Notes under the pieces: model-generated
What the model saw: only the letters and a program-made list of their open reading frames with translations
Told to the model about the DNA's origin: nothing
Databases searched by the model: none
Shown: piece by piece, positions 8,326 to 16,363 of the stretch
Position numbering within the stretch: the first letter of the stretch is position 1
Layout of the letters: each line of letters starts with the position of its first letter
Assembly (NCBI RefSeq): GCF_000455365.1
Contig: NZ_HG315685.1
Span: 811,600-875,599 of the forward strand
Direction: 5' to 3'
DNA from: Halopiger djelfimassiliensis
GTDB taxonomy: Archaea > Halobacteriota > Halobacteria > Halobacteriales > Natrialbaceae
Length of the DNA: 64,000 nucleotides
Position numbers and translations under genes: made by a program

Positions 8326-9024
8326 CTAGGTCGTCGGTCGAGCGGACCCGCCGCGTCTCCCCACGTGTAACACGCGCAGCCGTCCCGCAAGCAGTCCCAG
8401 CAGGAACCCCGTGAAGTGAGCGAGCAGCGCGACACCTGGCGCAGCCGTTGCCAGCGTCACCGCGACGGCAAGTCCCAGAAAGACGAGCGCGGAGAGCCAT
8501 CCCGGGACGTCGACGAAGGAAGCGAGCCCGGCCGACAGCCGGTTCGAGGCGAGCAGGTAGCCAAGAAGGGCGAAGACACCGCCGCTGGCACCGCGTACCG
8601 GACGGAGCGCAAACCAGCCCCCGAGGAACGGCACGCCGGTCAGCAGCCCGCTGAGAACGATCTGGGCGATGCCGGCGGTCGCGCCGGTCAGCAGGAAAAA
8701 CGCGTGGAACCGGAGCCGGGTTGTCGCACGGGCAACCGGCCACCCGAAGACGACCAGCGCGAGACTGTTCGACAGGAGGTGGCCGAAATCGCTGTGAGCG
8801 TAGACGCTCGTGACGATCGTCCACGGATCGGTCGCGATCGGCGGCGCGAGGACGAAGAGGCCGGCTGCCAACCCGAGGCTGTGCAGTGCCGTTATCCGCT
8901 GGAGGACAAACACGACGGCGAAGGCGACCAGTAAGTCGACGATCGGACTCTGCGACCCTGCATCGGTCGATCCCGGGGTCGTCCCCGTAGTGGGCCCCCG
9001 ATCGAGCCGCGAGCGATTGCTCAT
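8326..9024 (-). CDS. Rhomboid family intramembrane serine protease
   Basis: A 232-residue membrane protein with about six helices. It carries the rhomboid catalytic pair: Ser147 in RGASGGVFALLG (GxSG) and His203 in LLAHFTGFLLGLLAG, plus the conserved HSDFGHLLSN (His77, His82, Asn85) in an early helix that helps form the oxyanion hole. Rhomboids cut transmembrane substrates within the bilayer; haloarchaeal substrates are largely unknown. The first 27 residues are polar and probably cytoplasmic. It is convergent or independent of its neighbours, downstream of the EF-1A operon on the same strand, and no partner gene is evident. Confidence 0.88.
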   Translation of the reverse strand: MSNRSRLDRGPTTGTTPGSTDAGSQSPIVDLLVAFAVVFVLQRITALHSLGLAAGLFVLAPPIATDPWTIVTSVYAHSDFGHLLSNSLALVVFGWPVARATTRLRFHAFFLLTGATAGIAQIVLSGLLTGVPFLGGWFALRPVRGASGGVFALLGYLLASNRLSAGLASFVDVPGWLSALVFLGLAVAVTLATAAPGVALLAHFTGFLLGLLAGRLRVLHVGRRGGSARPTT

Positions 9025-9116
9025 GACGGCTACTGCGGTGGCGACTCCTAAAAGTTCCCCCGACGGGCCGTAGCGGTGGCGACCGGCAGCGATAGCTACG
9101 GGTTCCGGTGAGCACC

Positions 9117-9132
9117 AAGAAAACGGTAAAAA
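9117..9132 (-). terminator. Poly-T terminator after the tuf-rpsJ operon
   Basis: On the minus strand the region just after the uS10 stop has a T5 run (9128-9132) followed by a second T-rich run (about 9119-9123). Haloarchaeal transcription commonly ends at such U-runs without a strong hairpin. Confidence 0.4.
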
Positions 9133-9165
9133 CGCAACTGCAACCGTGATCGCGACCGTCCGTCG

Positions 9166-9474
9166 TTAGTCTTCGAGGACGATCTCGATCGAGACGTCGT
9201 TTGGCACCTGAATGCGCATGAGCTGTCGGAGTGCGCGTTCGTCGGCGTCCAGATCGATCAGGCGCTTGTGGACGCGCATCTCCCAGTGCTCCCACGTGGC
9301 GGTGCCCTCGCCGTCGGGCGATTTCCGGGTCGGCACCTCGAGGGTCTTCGTCGGCAGCGGGATCGGACCACTCAGGTTGACGCCGGTGTTGTTCGCGATC
9401 TCGCGGACGTCGTCGCAGATGTCGTCCAGGTCGTCCGGACTGGTTCCCGCGAGTCGAACGCGTGCTTGCTGCAT
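9166..9474 (-). CDS. rpsJ: 30S ribosomal protein uS10
   Basis: A 102-residue small-subunit protein of the ribosomal head. [18 protein letters not shown] is the hallmark loop of uS10, and [15 protein letters not shown] is the typical archaeal C-terminus. Its start codon follows the EF-1A stop with no gap, the usual archaeal tuf-rpsJ pair, so it is read from the EF-1A promoter. Length is normal. In bacteria S10 also joins the antitermination complex; whether this happens here is not known. Confidence 0.97.
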   Translation of the reverse strand: MQQARVRLAGTSPDDLDDICDDVREIANNTGVNLSGPIPLPTKTLEVPTRKSPDGEGTATWEHWEMRVHKRLIDLDADERALRQLMRIQVPNDVSIEIVLED

Positions 9475-10737
9475 TTATTTCTCGTTGACCTCGAGGACCT
9501 TGCCGGCCGCGATGGTCTGACCCATGTCACGGATGGCGAAGCTCCCGAGTTCGGGGATCTCGCTGGACGGCTCGATGCTGAGGGGCTTCTGGGGTCGAAT
9601 GGTGACCACAGCAGCGTCGCCCGACTGGATGAAGTCGGGGTTCTCCTCGGCGACCTCGCCGCTCGAGGGGTCCATCTTCTTGTCGATCGACTCGATCGTA
9701 CAGGCGACCTGCGCCGTGTGGGCGTGGAAGACCGGCGTGTAGCCCGCCGTGATGACCGAGGGGTGCTGCATGACGACGACCTGTGCCTGGAAGGTCTCGG
9801 CGACGGACGGCGGGTCGTCTGCGGGACCGCAGACGTCACCGCGACGGATGTCGTCCTTGCCGATGCCGCGGACGTTGAACCCGACGTTGTCACCGGGCTC
9901 GGCCTTCGGCACTTCCTCGTGGTGCATCTCGATGGTCTTGACCTCGCCACCGACGTCCGACGGCTGGAAGGAGACGTCGTCGCCGGTCTGCATGACACCG
10001 GTCTCGATACGTCCGACGGGGACGGTACCGATACCCGAGATCGTGTAGACGTCCTGAATCGGGAGTCGGAGCGGCGCGTCCGTCGGCGGCTCCGGTTCCG
10101 GCAGGTCGTTCAGGGCCTCGAGCAGCGTTTCGCCGTCGTACCACGGCGTCTCGTCGGAGGCCTCGGCGATGTTGTCGCCCTCGAACGCCGAGATCGGGAT
10201 GAACGAGGCGTCGTCGGTCTGGAACTGGACCTGCTTGAGCAGCTGGTTGACCTCGTCGACGACCTCGTCGAACGTCGACTCCTTGTAGTCGACGACGTCC
10301 ATCTTGTTGACGCCGATGATGAGTTCGTCGATACCGAGGGTACGGGCCAGGAAGACGTGCTCCTGGGTCTGGGGCGCGACGCCGTCGTCAGCGGCGACGA
10401 CGAGGACGGCGTTGTCCGCCTGGGATGCGCCCGTGATCATGTTCTTGACGAAGTCGCGGTGACCAGGACAGTCGACGATTGTGAAGTCGTACTCGTCGGT
10501 CGAGAACTCCTGGTGGGCGATGTCGATGGTGACACCACGCTCTCGCTCTTCGGCGAGGTTGTCCATGACGTAGGCGAACTCGAAGCCGCCCTTGCCCTTC
10601 TCCTCGGCTTCCTCGCGGTGCTGTTCGATGACGTGCTCGGGTACGCTCCCCGTCTCGTAGAGGAGTCGCCCCACGAGCGTACTCTTCCCGTGGTCAACGT
10701 GACCGATGATGGCCAGGTTCTGATGTCGTTCGCTCAT
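9475..10737 (-). CDS. tuf: Translation elongation factor EF-1 alpha (EF-Tu homologue)
   Basis: A 420-residue GTPase that brings aminoacyl-tRNA to the ribosome. All G motifs are present: GHVDHGKST (G1), the [11 protein letters not shown] switch region, DCPGHRDF (G3) and NKMDVVD (G4). Domains 2 and 3 follow with the usual GRIETGVMQ and [17 protein letters not shown] blocks. The family is single-copy and highly expressed in haloarchaea. A TATA box CTTATATC (plus-strand reading) at 10762-10769 puts the transcript start within a few bases of the ATG. uS10 follows directly. Confidence 0.98.
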   Translation of the reverse strand: MSERHQNLAIIGHVDHGKSTLVGRLLYETGSVPEHVIEQHREEAEEKGKGGFEFAYVMDNLAEERERGVTIDIAHQEFSTDEYDFTIVDCPGHRDFVKNMITGASQADNAVLVVAADDGVAPQTQEHVFLARTLGIDELIIGVNKMDVVDYKESTFDEVVDEVNQLLKQVQFQTDDASFIPISAFEGDNIAEASDETPWYDGETLLEALNDLPEPEPPTDAPLRLPIQDVYTISGIGTVPVGRIETGVMQTGDDVSFQPSDVGGEVKTIEMHHEEVPKAEPGDNVGFNVRGIGKDDIRRGDVCGPADDPPSVAETFQAQVVVMQHPSVITAGYTPVFHAHTAQVACTIESIDKKMDPSSGEVAEENPDFIQSGDAAVVTIRPQKPLSIEPSSEIPELGSFAIRDMGQTIAAGKVLEVNEK

Positions 10738-10761
10738 TGTTGTAGCTCACGCGCAGAGGCG

Positions 10762-10769
10762 CTTATATC
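10762..10769 (-). promoter_or_regulatory. TATA box of the tuf-rpsJ operon
   Basis: On the minus strand GATATAAG lies 25-32 nt before the EF-1A ATG at 10737, the correct distance for a nearly leaderless transcript. A second AT-rich element (TTTTAACC, about 10787-10796) is further upstream. Confidence 0.6.
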
Positions 10770-10984
10770 GGTCTCTTTGGCTCGTTGCGGTTAAAACCAT
10801 TTCGAAAGCGTATTCAGGTGAACCCGACGCTTGCTTGCGGTTTGTGTCTTTGCCACACGATTCGTCCGCCGACCGTCGCCGGGTCCCGGCAAACCGTCGA
10901 AGGGACCGGCCGAGAAATACGGATCCGTTCACGACGACGCCGTAGCCGTCGAACGGTACCGAACTGCATTCGCCGTCGAATCCG

Positions 10985-11932
10985 TTACAGTGGGGGCAGT
11001 CGCCCGACGTCGGAGAGGACGGCGGTGGCCGTCTCCGGACCCCCGGCACCGCGGCCGCTGTTGTGCAGGCTGCCCGCGTGCTTCGTCTCGATCTGGACGA
11101 TGTTTCGCGTGCCGGTCACCGCGAGCGCACCCTTTTCCGGCACGAGCCGTGGACCGACCCGGACGCCGTTGCGGGTTGCTTCGCCGATGAGGCGAATCGT
11201 TCGACCGTCCTCGGCCGCGAGGTCCAGTGCACTGCCGGGGACGTCCTGAATGCCGGTCACGTCGGCGTCCTCGAGCGAGAAACCGCCGTCGGCCAGCACG
11301 TTCGCGAGGATGACGAACTTCAGTGCGGCGTCGGTACCGTCGACGTCGAACGTCGGATCGGCCTCCGCGACGCCGAGATCCTGTGCCTCCGCGAGCACGT
11401 GTTCGTAGTCCAGTCCCTCCGCGGCCATGCGCGTGAGGATGAAGTTCGCCGTCCCGTTGAGCACACCGCGGACGGCCGTCACCGCCTGTGGCGTCGAGTC
11501 TTCGATCGTCGACAGGACGGGAATCGCGCCGCCGACCGTCGCCTCGAACCGGACCGATCCGGCGCTTTCGGCCTCGAGTGTGCGGAGTTCCTCGTAGCGT
11601 TCGGCGACGGGACCTTTGTTCGCCAACACGACGTGGCGATCGGCTTCAAGTGCACGTTTCGCGTGCGTGAAGCCGGGTTCGGCGTCCCCGAGCGTCGTCG
11701 GTGTTGCCTCCACGAGGACGTCGTACTCGGCCTCGAAGACTGCACCGGGGGCGTCGGATCCGACGGGATCACCGGCGACTTTGCGATCTAACGCGGCGGT
11801 TACGTCGATGCCGTCGCCGTCGATCGCGGCGGTCGTCGAATCGGCCAGTGCCACGACGTCGTGGCCGTACTCTCCGGCGAGGTCGGCGACCGACCGGCCG
11901 ACGTCACCGGCACCGAGGATTGCGAGCCGCAT
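10985..11932 (-). CDS. hom: Homoserine dehydrogenase
   Basis: A 315-residue stand-alone homoserine dehydrogenase, which reduces aspartate semialdehyde to homoserine on the way to threonine and methionine. The nucleotide-binding N-terminus ILGAGDVGRSVADL and the family signature EADPTFDVDGTDAALK (catalytic Asp and Lys) are intact, as is GVLNGTANFIL. It has no aspartokinase domain and no C-terminal ACT domain; instead a separate ACT protein is encoded just upstream, with TGATG overlap of its stop and this start. Feedback control may act through that partner, which is inferred. Confidence 0.94.
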   Translation of the reverse strand: MRLAILGAGDVGRSVADLAGEYGHDVVALADSTTAAIDGDGIDVTAALDRKVAGDPVGSDAPGAVFEAEYDVLVEATPTTLGDAEPGFTHAKRALEADRHVVLANKGPVAERYEELRTLEAESAGSVRFEATVGGAIPVLSTIEDSTPQAVTAVRGVLNGTANFILTRMAAEGLDYEHVLAEAQDLGVAEADPTFDVDGTDAALKFVILANVLADGGFSLEDADVTGIQDVPGSALDLAAEDGRTIRLIGEATRNGVRVGPRLVPEKGALAVTGTRNIVQIETKHAGSLHNSGRGAGGPETATAVLSDVGRLPPL

Positions 11933-12498
11933 CAGGCCTCACCTCCGAGGAGGGGTTCGACGACGGTCAGGTCCTTTTCGGCACCGATCGAGCGGATCGA
12001 CTCGAGGGCCTCGGTCGATCGGCCGGAGTCGATCGCGAGGCGAACGCGAGCGCTCGCGACGCCGTCGGTGCCCTCGGGGGCGGCCAGCGAGAGATCGAGA
12101 ACGACCGCATCCGCTTCGGCTTCGATGCGGGAAAGCGTCCCCGAGAGATCGTTTTCGACGAGGTGGCCGACCAACACGACGTTGATCTCTTCGCCGTAGT
12201 GTTCGGCACCGGCCTGAATGACGTTGACGCCGGCATCGCGGACGCCTTCGACGACGTCGTCGAACCGGTCGGGTGGACACTCGAGGTCGACTTCGACGGG
12301 AATGTGTCCACGGGGTGTGATATTCCCGCGTTCGTGGTGAATACTCAACAGGTTGCCGCCGTTGTCGGCGATGGGAGCGAGCGCGCGAAGCAACTCTCCG
12401 GGTTCGTCGACGAGTTCGAGCCGGACGGTATAGGCGCGAACGCCGCCGTCGGTTTCGGGTTCGTCGCTGTCGTCGCCGTCGGCGCGGTCGTCACCCAT
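11932..12498 (-). CDS. ACT-domain amino-acid-binding protein, partner of homoserine dehydrogenase
   Basis: A 188-residue protein with an N-terminal ACT domain (about residues 25-95; YTVRLELVDEPGELLRAL, then SIHHERGN) and a second ACT-like half (INVVLVGHLVENDLSGTLSRIE). ACT domains bind amino acids and regulate attached or partner enzymes. Its stop overlaps the hom start (TGATG), so translation is probably coupled. ATG 12498 is chosen because a strong Shine-Dalgarno sequence GGAGGTGA (12511-12504) lies 5 nt upstream; the longer in-frame start at 12528 would ignore it. The natural ligand is likely threonine or another aspartate-family product, by inference. Confidence 0.85.
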   Translation of the reverse strand: MGDDRADGDDSDEPETDGGVRAYTVRLELVDEPGELLRALAPIADNGGNLLSIHHERGNITPRGHIPVEVDLECPPDRFDDVVEGVRDAGVNVIQAGAEHYGEEINVVLVGHLVENDLSGTLSRIEAEADAVVLDLSLAAPEGTDGVASARVRLAIDSGRSTEALESIRSIGAEKDLTVVEPLLGGEA

Positions 12499-12577
12499 CG
12501 TTGTCACCTCCCGCCTGCGGGCGTCCACACGTCGTCATGATGTATGACTCCGTAATTGGGGCGTAAAAGCATATAGG
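12491..12577 (-). promoter_or_regulatory. Promoter, leader and possible leader peptide of the ACT-hom operon
   Basis: The TATA-like CCTATATG (12571-12577 region) predicts a transcript start near 12547, giving a leader of about 50 nt, unusual in a genome rich in leaderless genes. In the leader an ATG at 12538 opens a 15-residue frame (MTTCGRPQAGGDNDG) whose stop at 12491-12493 lies inside the ACT gene, overlapping its ATG. A small hairpin (CCCG 12521-12518 with CGGG 12513-12510) includes the first two G bases of the Shine-Dalgarno sequence. These could link ribosome movement on the short frame to ACT-gene translation. Confidence 0.4.
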
Positions 12578-12635
12578 CGTTCCCAAAACTATCCAGCTTT
12601 GTCAACACAGGACACGGGACGAGGCTTCCCGACCG

Positions 12636-13001
12636 TCAAAGGTGATCCTTCCCGGGGTTCGAGGACCCCCAGTCACCCCGACCGCCTTCGGTCCGGTCGA
12701 TTCCCATGATCGACTCGGCCTGTTCCGGACCGCCCAGACTCTCTCTGGCGTCCGGAACGCGGACCGTAACCTCGTCGATTTCGGGCCATTTGATGAGTTC
12801 GGCCTCGATGTTGCCCGTCGTGACGTCGCTGACCGAACAGCCCTTGCAGCCGCCACCGAGTTCGATGATCACCTCACCGGTTTCGGGATCGGCTTCCCGC
12901 ACCGCGCTCGTGCCGCCGTGCATCTGGATGATGGGCATCTCGCGGCTGAGCCAGTCCTCGACCCGTTCTCGAAGCGAGGGATCGGCGTCGGATTCAGTCA
13001 T
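12636..13001 (-). CDS. NifU C-terminal domain protein
   Basis: A 121-residue protein of the NifU/Nfu scaffold type. The core IQMHGGTSAVREADPETGEVIIELGGG runs into the cluster-binding motif CKGC (about residues 53-56), which in family members holds a transient Fe-S cluster between two subunits before delivery to target enzymes. An N-terminal helix (ERVEDWLSREMP) precedes it, and about 25 residues after the domain are charged and probably flexible. It is a single-gene unit between the ACT-hom operon and the beta-propeller protein. No IscS or SufBCD gene is next to it. Confidence 0.88.
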   Translation of the reverse strand: MTESDADPSLRERVEDWLSREMPIIQMHGGTSAVREADPETGEVIIELGGGCKGCSVSDVTTGNIEAELIKWPEIDEVTVRVPDARESLGGPEQAESIMGIDRTEGGRGDWGSSNPGKDHL

Positions 13002-13100
13002 CGCTCGCCCTAGGTTCTCGACCGGTGAATAGGTTTGGTCGACGGGCCGAAACCATCAGAATCGTTCCTGAACGACGATCGTGACCTTCCGGACGCCGGG

Positions 13101-14630
13101 TCAGTCGCCACCGCGGCGGCGCAGCCACTCGAGCGTTGCCATCCCGCCGGCGACGCCGACGCTGACCGGGCCGAATCCGGGTATCGATTCGCTCTCGCTT
13201 GCGTTCGTCCCGCTTGCGTTCTCGTCGCTACCGTTTTCGCTACTGTTTTTCTTCCCGTCGTTTTCGCTGCTGTTCTCGGCGTCTGATTCGGCCTCCTCGG
13301 GAGGGACGACGTCGAACTCGAGATCGTCGGGATCGGTCAGCGACGGCGCATCGGCCTGCTCGCCGGCTTCGACCGGGAACGTGTAGAGTGCTCCATCGGT
13401 TGGTGCCTCCGGAATTGCCTCCGTACTGCTCGCGATGAAGACCTCGCCCGGCTGTGCGATGCGGGCCGTCCAGAACCCCGCGTTCCCGGGATCGCGCCAC
13501 CAGGCGAGTTCGTCCGGCTCGGCGGGGTCGCTCACGTCGTGGATCTTCACGCCGCCCTGGTACCACGCCGAGTAGAGGTGACCGTCCCGGATCTCGAGGT
13601 TGTGTGCGGTCGTCCAGAGTTTGCCGCCGTAGCGTTCGTTGACCGCTGGGGGGGCCTCGATGGTCGCTCGATGGTCCGGCTCGCTCGGGTCGGTCAGATC
13701 GTACAGGTCGATCCCACCTGGACCGTCGGGCTCGCCGGTCCCGGTCGCCCAAGCCTCGCGACCGACGGCCATGAGGTCGCCGGTTTCGTCGACCGTGGCG
13801 TAGTGGTCGTTTCCGGGGAGACCGGTCTGGTACTCCCGGTAATTATCGTTCTGAGGACGGTCCCCGAGATCGGGGACATCCGGATCCGACACGTGGGAGA
13901 TATACGTGGGATCGGTGGGATCGGAAACGTCAAGCAGATACGTTCCCGCGTCCCAGTACGGGAGATACGCGATATCGTCCTGGACGAACACGTCGTGGAG
14001 GTACCGGACGAAAAAGTTGACGTCCTGCCACCCGGGTTCGTGCTCGAGAAGGGACCAGCGGCCGATCTCCTCGACGCCGTCGCTGACGTCGTAGATGAGA
14101 AGCGGGTTCTCTTCGGGAGTGTTGACGACGATGTACAGCAGTTCGTCCTCGAGATAGCAGTTGTGAATGTGAAAGCCGGTCTCGTAGGGTTCACCTATCG
14201 GTTCGGGGGCGGCGGGATCGCTCACGTCGTAGCGGATGAACCCCTGAAATCGCTCGCCGGGACCGGAACCGCGACTCGGGTTTGCCGGCCCGGCGACGAC
14301 CAACAGATCGCCGTCGACCTTGACGTCGAGGACCTCGTCGAACCGCTTGCCGTCGATCTCGAGGTTCCGCCGCTCGGCGAGCACTTCGGGGGCCGACGGA
14401 TCGCTGATGTCGACGATCGCGAAACCGTTCGTAGTGGCGAGATAGGCGGTCTCGCCGTCGTCGCCGACGACCGCTTCCGCCGCCATCGGGACGGAAACCT
14501 GACCGAGCGGCTCGTACGCATCCTGCTGTCGGGTGGTTGTGCCAGCCGACCGAGACGCCGCGGCTGTACTCGGGAGGGACAGGGTAAGGCCGACAGCACT
14601 ACTCGTCGTGAGGAACGCTCTCCGCTCCAT
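13101..14630 (-). CDS. Tat-exported LVIVD-repeat beta-propeller protein
   Basis: A 509-residue secreted protein. The N-terminus MERRAFLTTSSAVGLTLSLP is a twin-arginine signal. Repeats with the pattern 'Asp-Val-Ser-Asp-Pro' (for example VDISDPSAPEVL, YDVSDPAAPEPI, LDVSDPTDPTYI, HDVSDPAEPDEL) mark LVIVD repeats, which form beta-propellers on the cell surface; binding partners are usually unknown. A Ser/Glu/Asn-rich linker (about 440-485) leads to ESIPGFGPVSVGVAGGM, then a short hydrophobic stretch and WLRRRGGD. That end resembles the PGF-CTERM sorting signal cut by archaeosortase, but its hydrophobic segment is short. Confidence 0.85.
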   Translation of the reverse strand: MERRAFLTTSSAVGLTLSLPSTAAASRSAGTTTRQQDAYEPLGQVSVPMAAEAVVGDDGETAYLATTNGFAIVDISDPSAPEVLAERRNLEIDGKRFDEVLDVKVDGDLLVVAGPANPSRGSGPGERFQGFIRYDVSDPAAPEPIGEPYETGFHIHNCYLEDELLYIVVNTPEENPLLIYDVSDGVEEIGRWSLLEHEPGWQDVNFFVRYLHDVFVQDDIAYLPYWDAGTYLLDVSDPTDPTYISHVSDPDVPDLGDRPQNDNYREYQTGLPGNDHYATVDETGDLMAVGREAWATGTGEPDGPGGIDLYDLTDPSEPDHRATIEAPPAVNERYGGKLWTTAHNLEIRDGHLYSAWYQGGVKIHDVSDPAEPDELAWWRDPGNAGFWTARIAQPGEVFIASSTEAIPEAPTDGALYTFPVEAGEQADAPSLTDPDDLEFDVVPPEEAESDAENSSENDGKKNSSENGSDENASGTNASESESIPGFGPVSVGVAGGMATLEWLRRRGGD

Positions 14631-14740
14631 AATTGCAGCAATGGATACAGGTACATAGAAGGTGTGGATTCGGCGACCGATTCGCGTTCTGTACCCTCGA
14701 GATACGGGACTGGCGTGACGAGTCCGGGTTCCGTTGACAT

Positions 14741-14831
14741 CCTCCTCCGGCTGAAGGCGGAGGAATCCCGAGTCAAGCGAATCGAAGATTCGCGTACATC
14801 GCGAACCTCCGGTTCGCTCAGCGTTGGGATA
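14741..14831 (-). ncRNA. Structured right end of the tnpB element; candidate omega RNA 3' part
   Basis: Directly after the tnpB stop, three stem-loops stand in a row: 14801-14817 (7-bp GCGAACC stem), 14777-14793 (7-bp GCGAATC stem) and 14744-14763 (6-bp CCTCCG stem, 8-nt loop). The element appears to end near the sequence GATGTCAACG (minus strand, about 14740-14731). In IS200/IS605-family elements the tnpB 3' end and the RNA overlapping it form the guide (omega) RNA, and sense-overlapping RNAs have been described for haloarchaeal IS1341 genes. That this copy is transcribed is inference. Confidence 0.5.
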
Positions 14832-16143
14832 TTAGGGTTTGCAGTCTCCCCGTTCTCTCGGTGTGAACCGTCCGCTCTCGCGGTCGAACAGCAAGACTCC
14901 AGGCTGTGCCAACCAGCCGTTACTCATATCCCCGGTCGGGGGACTCTGAGTTATCTTTCTGCGAATGTTCACCGCACCGTTCACGTCCGCGTTCATCGTC
15001 GTCTCACACGACGAACAGACGTATAGACCACGCTCCACGCGGTTCCCATCTCGAATTTGTCCGCAACACGAACACGTCTTCGAGGTGTTCCCCTCGTCTA
15101 CTCGGTCAACGAGGATACCGTGTTCTTCGGCCTTGTATTCGAGAAGGCGAACGAATCGGTCGAACTCCCATCCGTGGAGTTTCTTGTTCCCCGACTGGCC
15201 CCAGTTCCGCGAGTCGCCATTCTCATCCTCGCGGATGTCGCTGAGGTCGCCAACCGCGATATTCCCCACACCCTTTTCGACACACCGCTCAACGATGTGC
15301 TTGCTGAGGGTGTGAAGGAAGTGGTCTTTGCGCCGGGAGAGTTTCCGGCGAGCCTTCAACGCACGTTTCGATGGCCCGTTCTCGCCTTCGGTCTGGTACT
15401 CCTCGCGGGTGAAATAGTGCTTGTCTTCTTTCAGCGTGTTCCCCGGATACAACTCTGAGGGGCCGTCCTCGTAGTCGATGGCGAGATAGTTGCTGATACC
15501 AAGATCGATACCCGCCGTGTTGTCGCCGGGAGCGTCCCCAACTGGAATCTCTTTCTTACAGACGAGGTGCAGTTCCCACTCGTCTCCGTTCCAGACGGCA
15601 CGCACCTGCTGGATGTTCTCGACTTCTACGTCGGGCCGGGTTTCGTACTCCGCGAGGATGAAGTCTGACCGTCCGTCTTTCAGATTCCAACCTTTCGAGA
15701 GGCGGAGTTGACCGTGTTTGGCGTCGTGCTTGATGCCTTTCTGTTTCCACGTCATGGTGGAGCGCGGGTGTCGGTCGCCACGTTTCCGGTAGCCCGGTGG
15801 ATTGTTGCCGTCGTCGGAGTTGTACCAGCCGTTAAACGCTTCAGCAAGCTCTTCAAGAACTCGCTGTGCTCAATGAGCAAAGCTCATTGGCATCACGAGA
15901 CGGCTTCGCCGTCTCGAACGAACTTGACTGAGAATGCAGGTCACTATAGCGTTCGTGGTTTTTCAACTCCGATTTCAGTTCGGCTTCGTCGGGTATCTCA
16001 CCGTCTTCATCCCACCGTTCTTGGATGTAGTAGCGTCCGACGTTCCACAGTTTGGATGCGGAGAACCCGCACTGGTCGAGGTCGTCACGAACCTGACTGT
16101 GGTTCGTGATGCGTGCGACGTAGGTGCGGGTCGTCTCCAGCAT
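14832..16143 (-). pseudogene. tnpB: IS1341-type transposase-associated TnpB, interrupted
   Basis: The first part (ATG 16143; MLETTRTYVARITNHSQVRD) runs to about 15923 and the rest resumes at about 15866 with QRVLEELAEAFNGWYNS, then continues in one frame to the TAA at 14832. Together these make a full TnpB of about 415 residues, but a 56-bp insertion between them shifts the frame. RuvC-like parts include GIDLGISNYLAIDYE (first Asp) and NADVNGAVNI (last Asp); the zinc finger CSCC...CSSC is present. No tnpA (Y1 transposase) is found, so this is a solo IS1341 type. A TATA-like TTTAATATAC lies near 16170-16180. A shortened protein could start at ATG 15755 but would lack the N-terminal domain. Confidence 0.85.
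15867..15922. repeat. 56-bp insertion with two perfect hairpins inside tnpB
   Basis: The segment splits the TnpB reading frame between codons for ...HSQSS and QRVLEEL. It contains an 8-bp stem with 3-nt loop (15871-15889, CAATGAGC/GCTCATTG) and a 9-bp stem with 3-nt loop (15896-15916, CGAGACGGC/GCCGTCTCG). Exact edges are uncertain by a few bases. No flanking target duplication is obvious. It may be a small palindromic mobile element; other copies cannot be seen in this window. Confidence 0.6.
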
Positions 16144-16363
16144 CGTACTGTGTTCATAACCAGTTATGAAATAGAGTATATTAAAGCCCGTGTTTGACGT
16201 GGAATATCCGGGCCTGTCGGTGCCGGTGGAATGTGTCACTAAGTGACGGCGCGTATCCACGGCCGTCGTCACCCGCGCGTCACCGGCCAGACGGTACGCG
16301 GGGGATCGGAAAAGGGCCGCTGACGAACACTGCCCCGTCCTCGAGGGAGGAGTGTCGACCGAG

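Noticed and set aside
9268-10794. 508-codon open frame on the plus strand over the EF-1A/uS10 genes
   Set aside because: Opposite two universally conserved genes; Asp/Val/Arg-rich translation is the mirror of EF-1A codon bias.
13539-15026. 495-codon open frame on the plus strand over the propeller protein and tnpB
   Set aside because: Antisense shadow spanning two unrelated genes; composition is low-complexity and no start signal is seen.
14700-16363. Complete IS605-type element with tnpA
   Set aside because: No Y1 transposase-like frame was found on either strand; the element appears to be tnpB-only.
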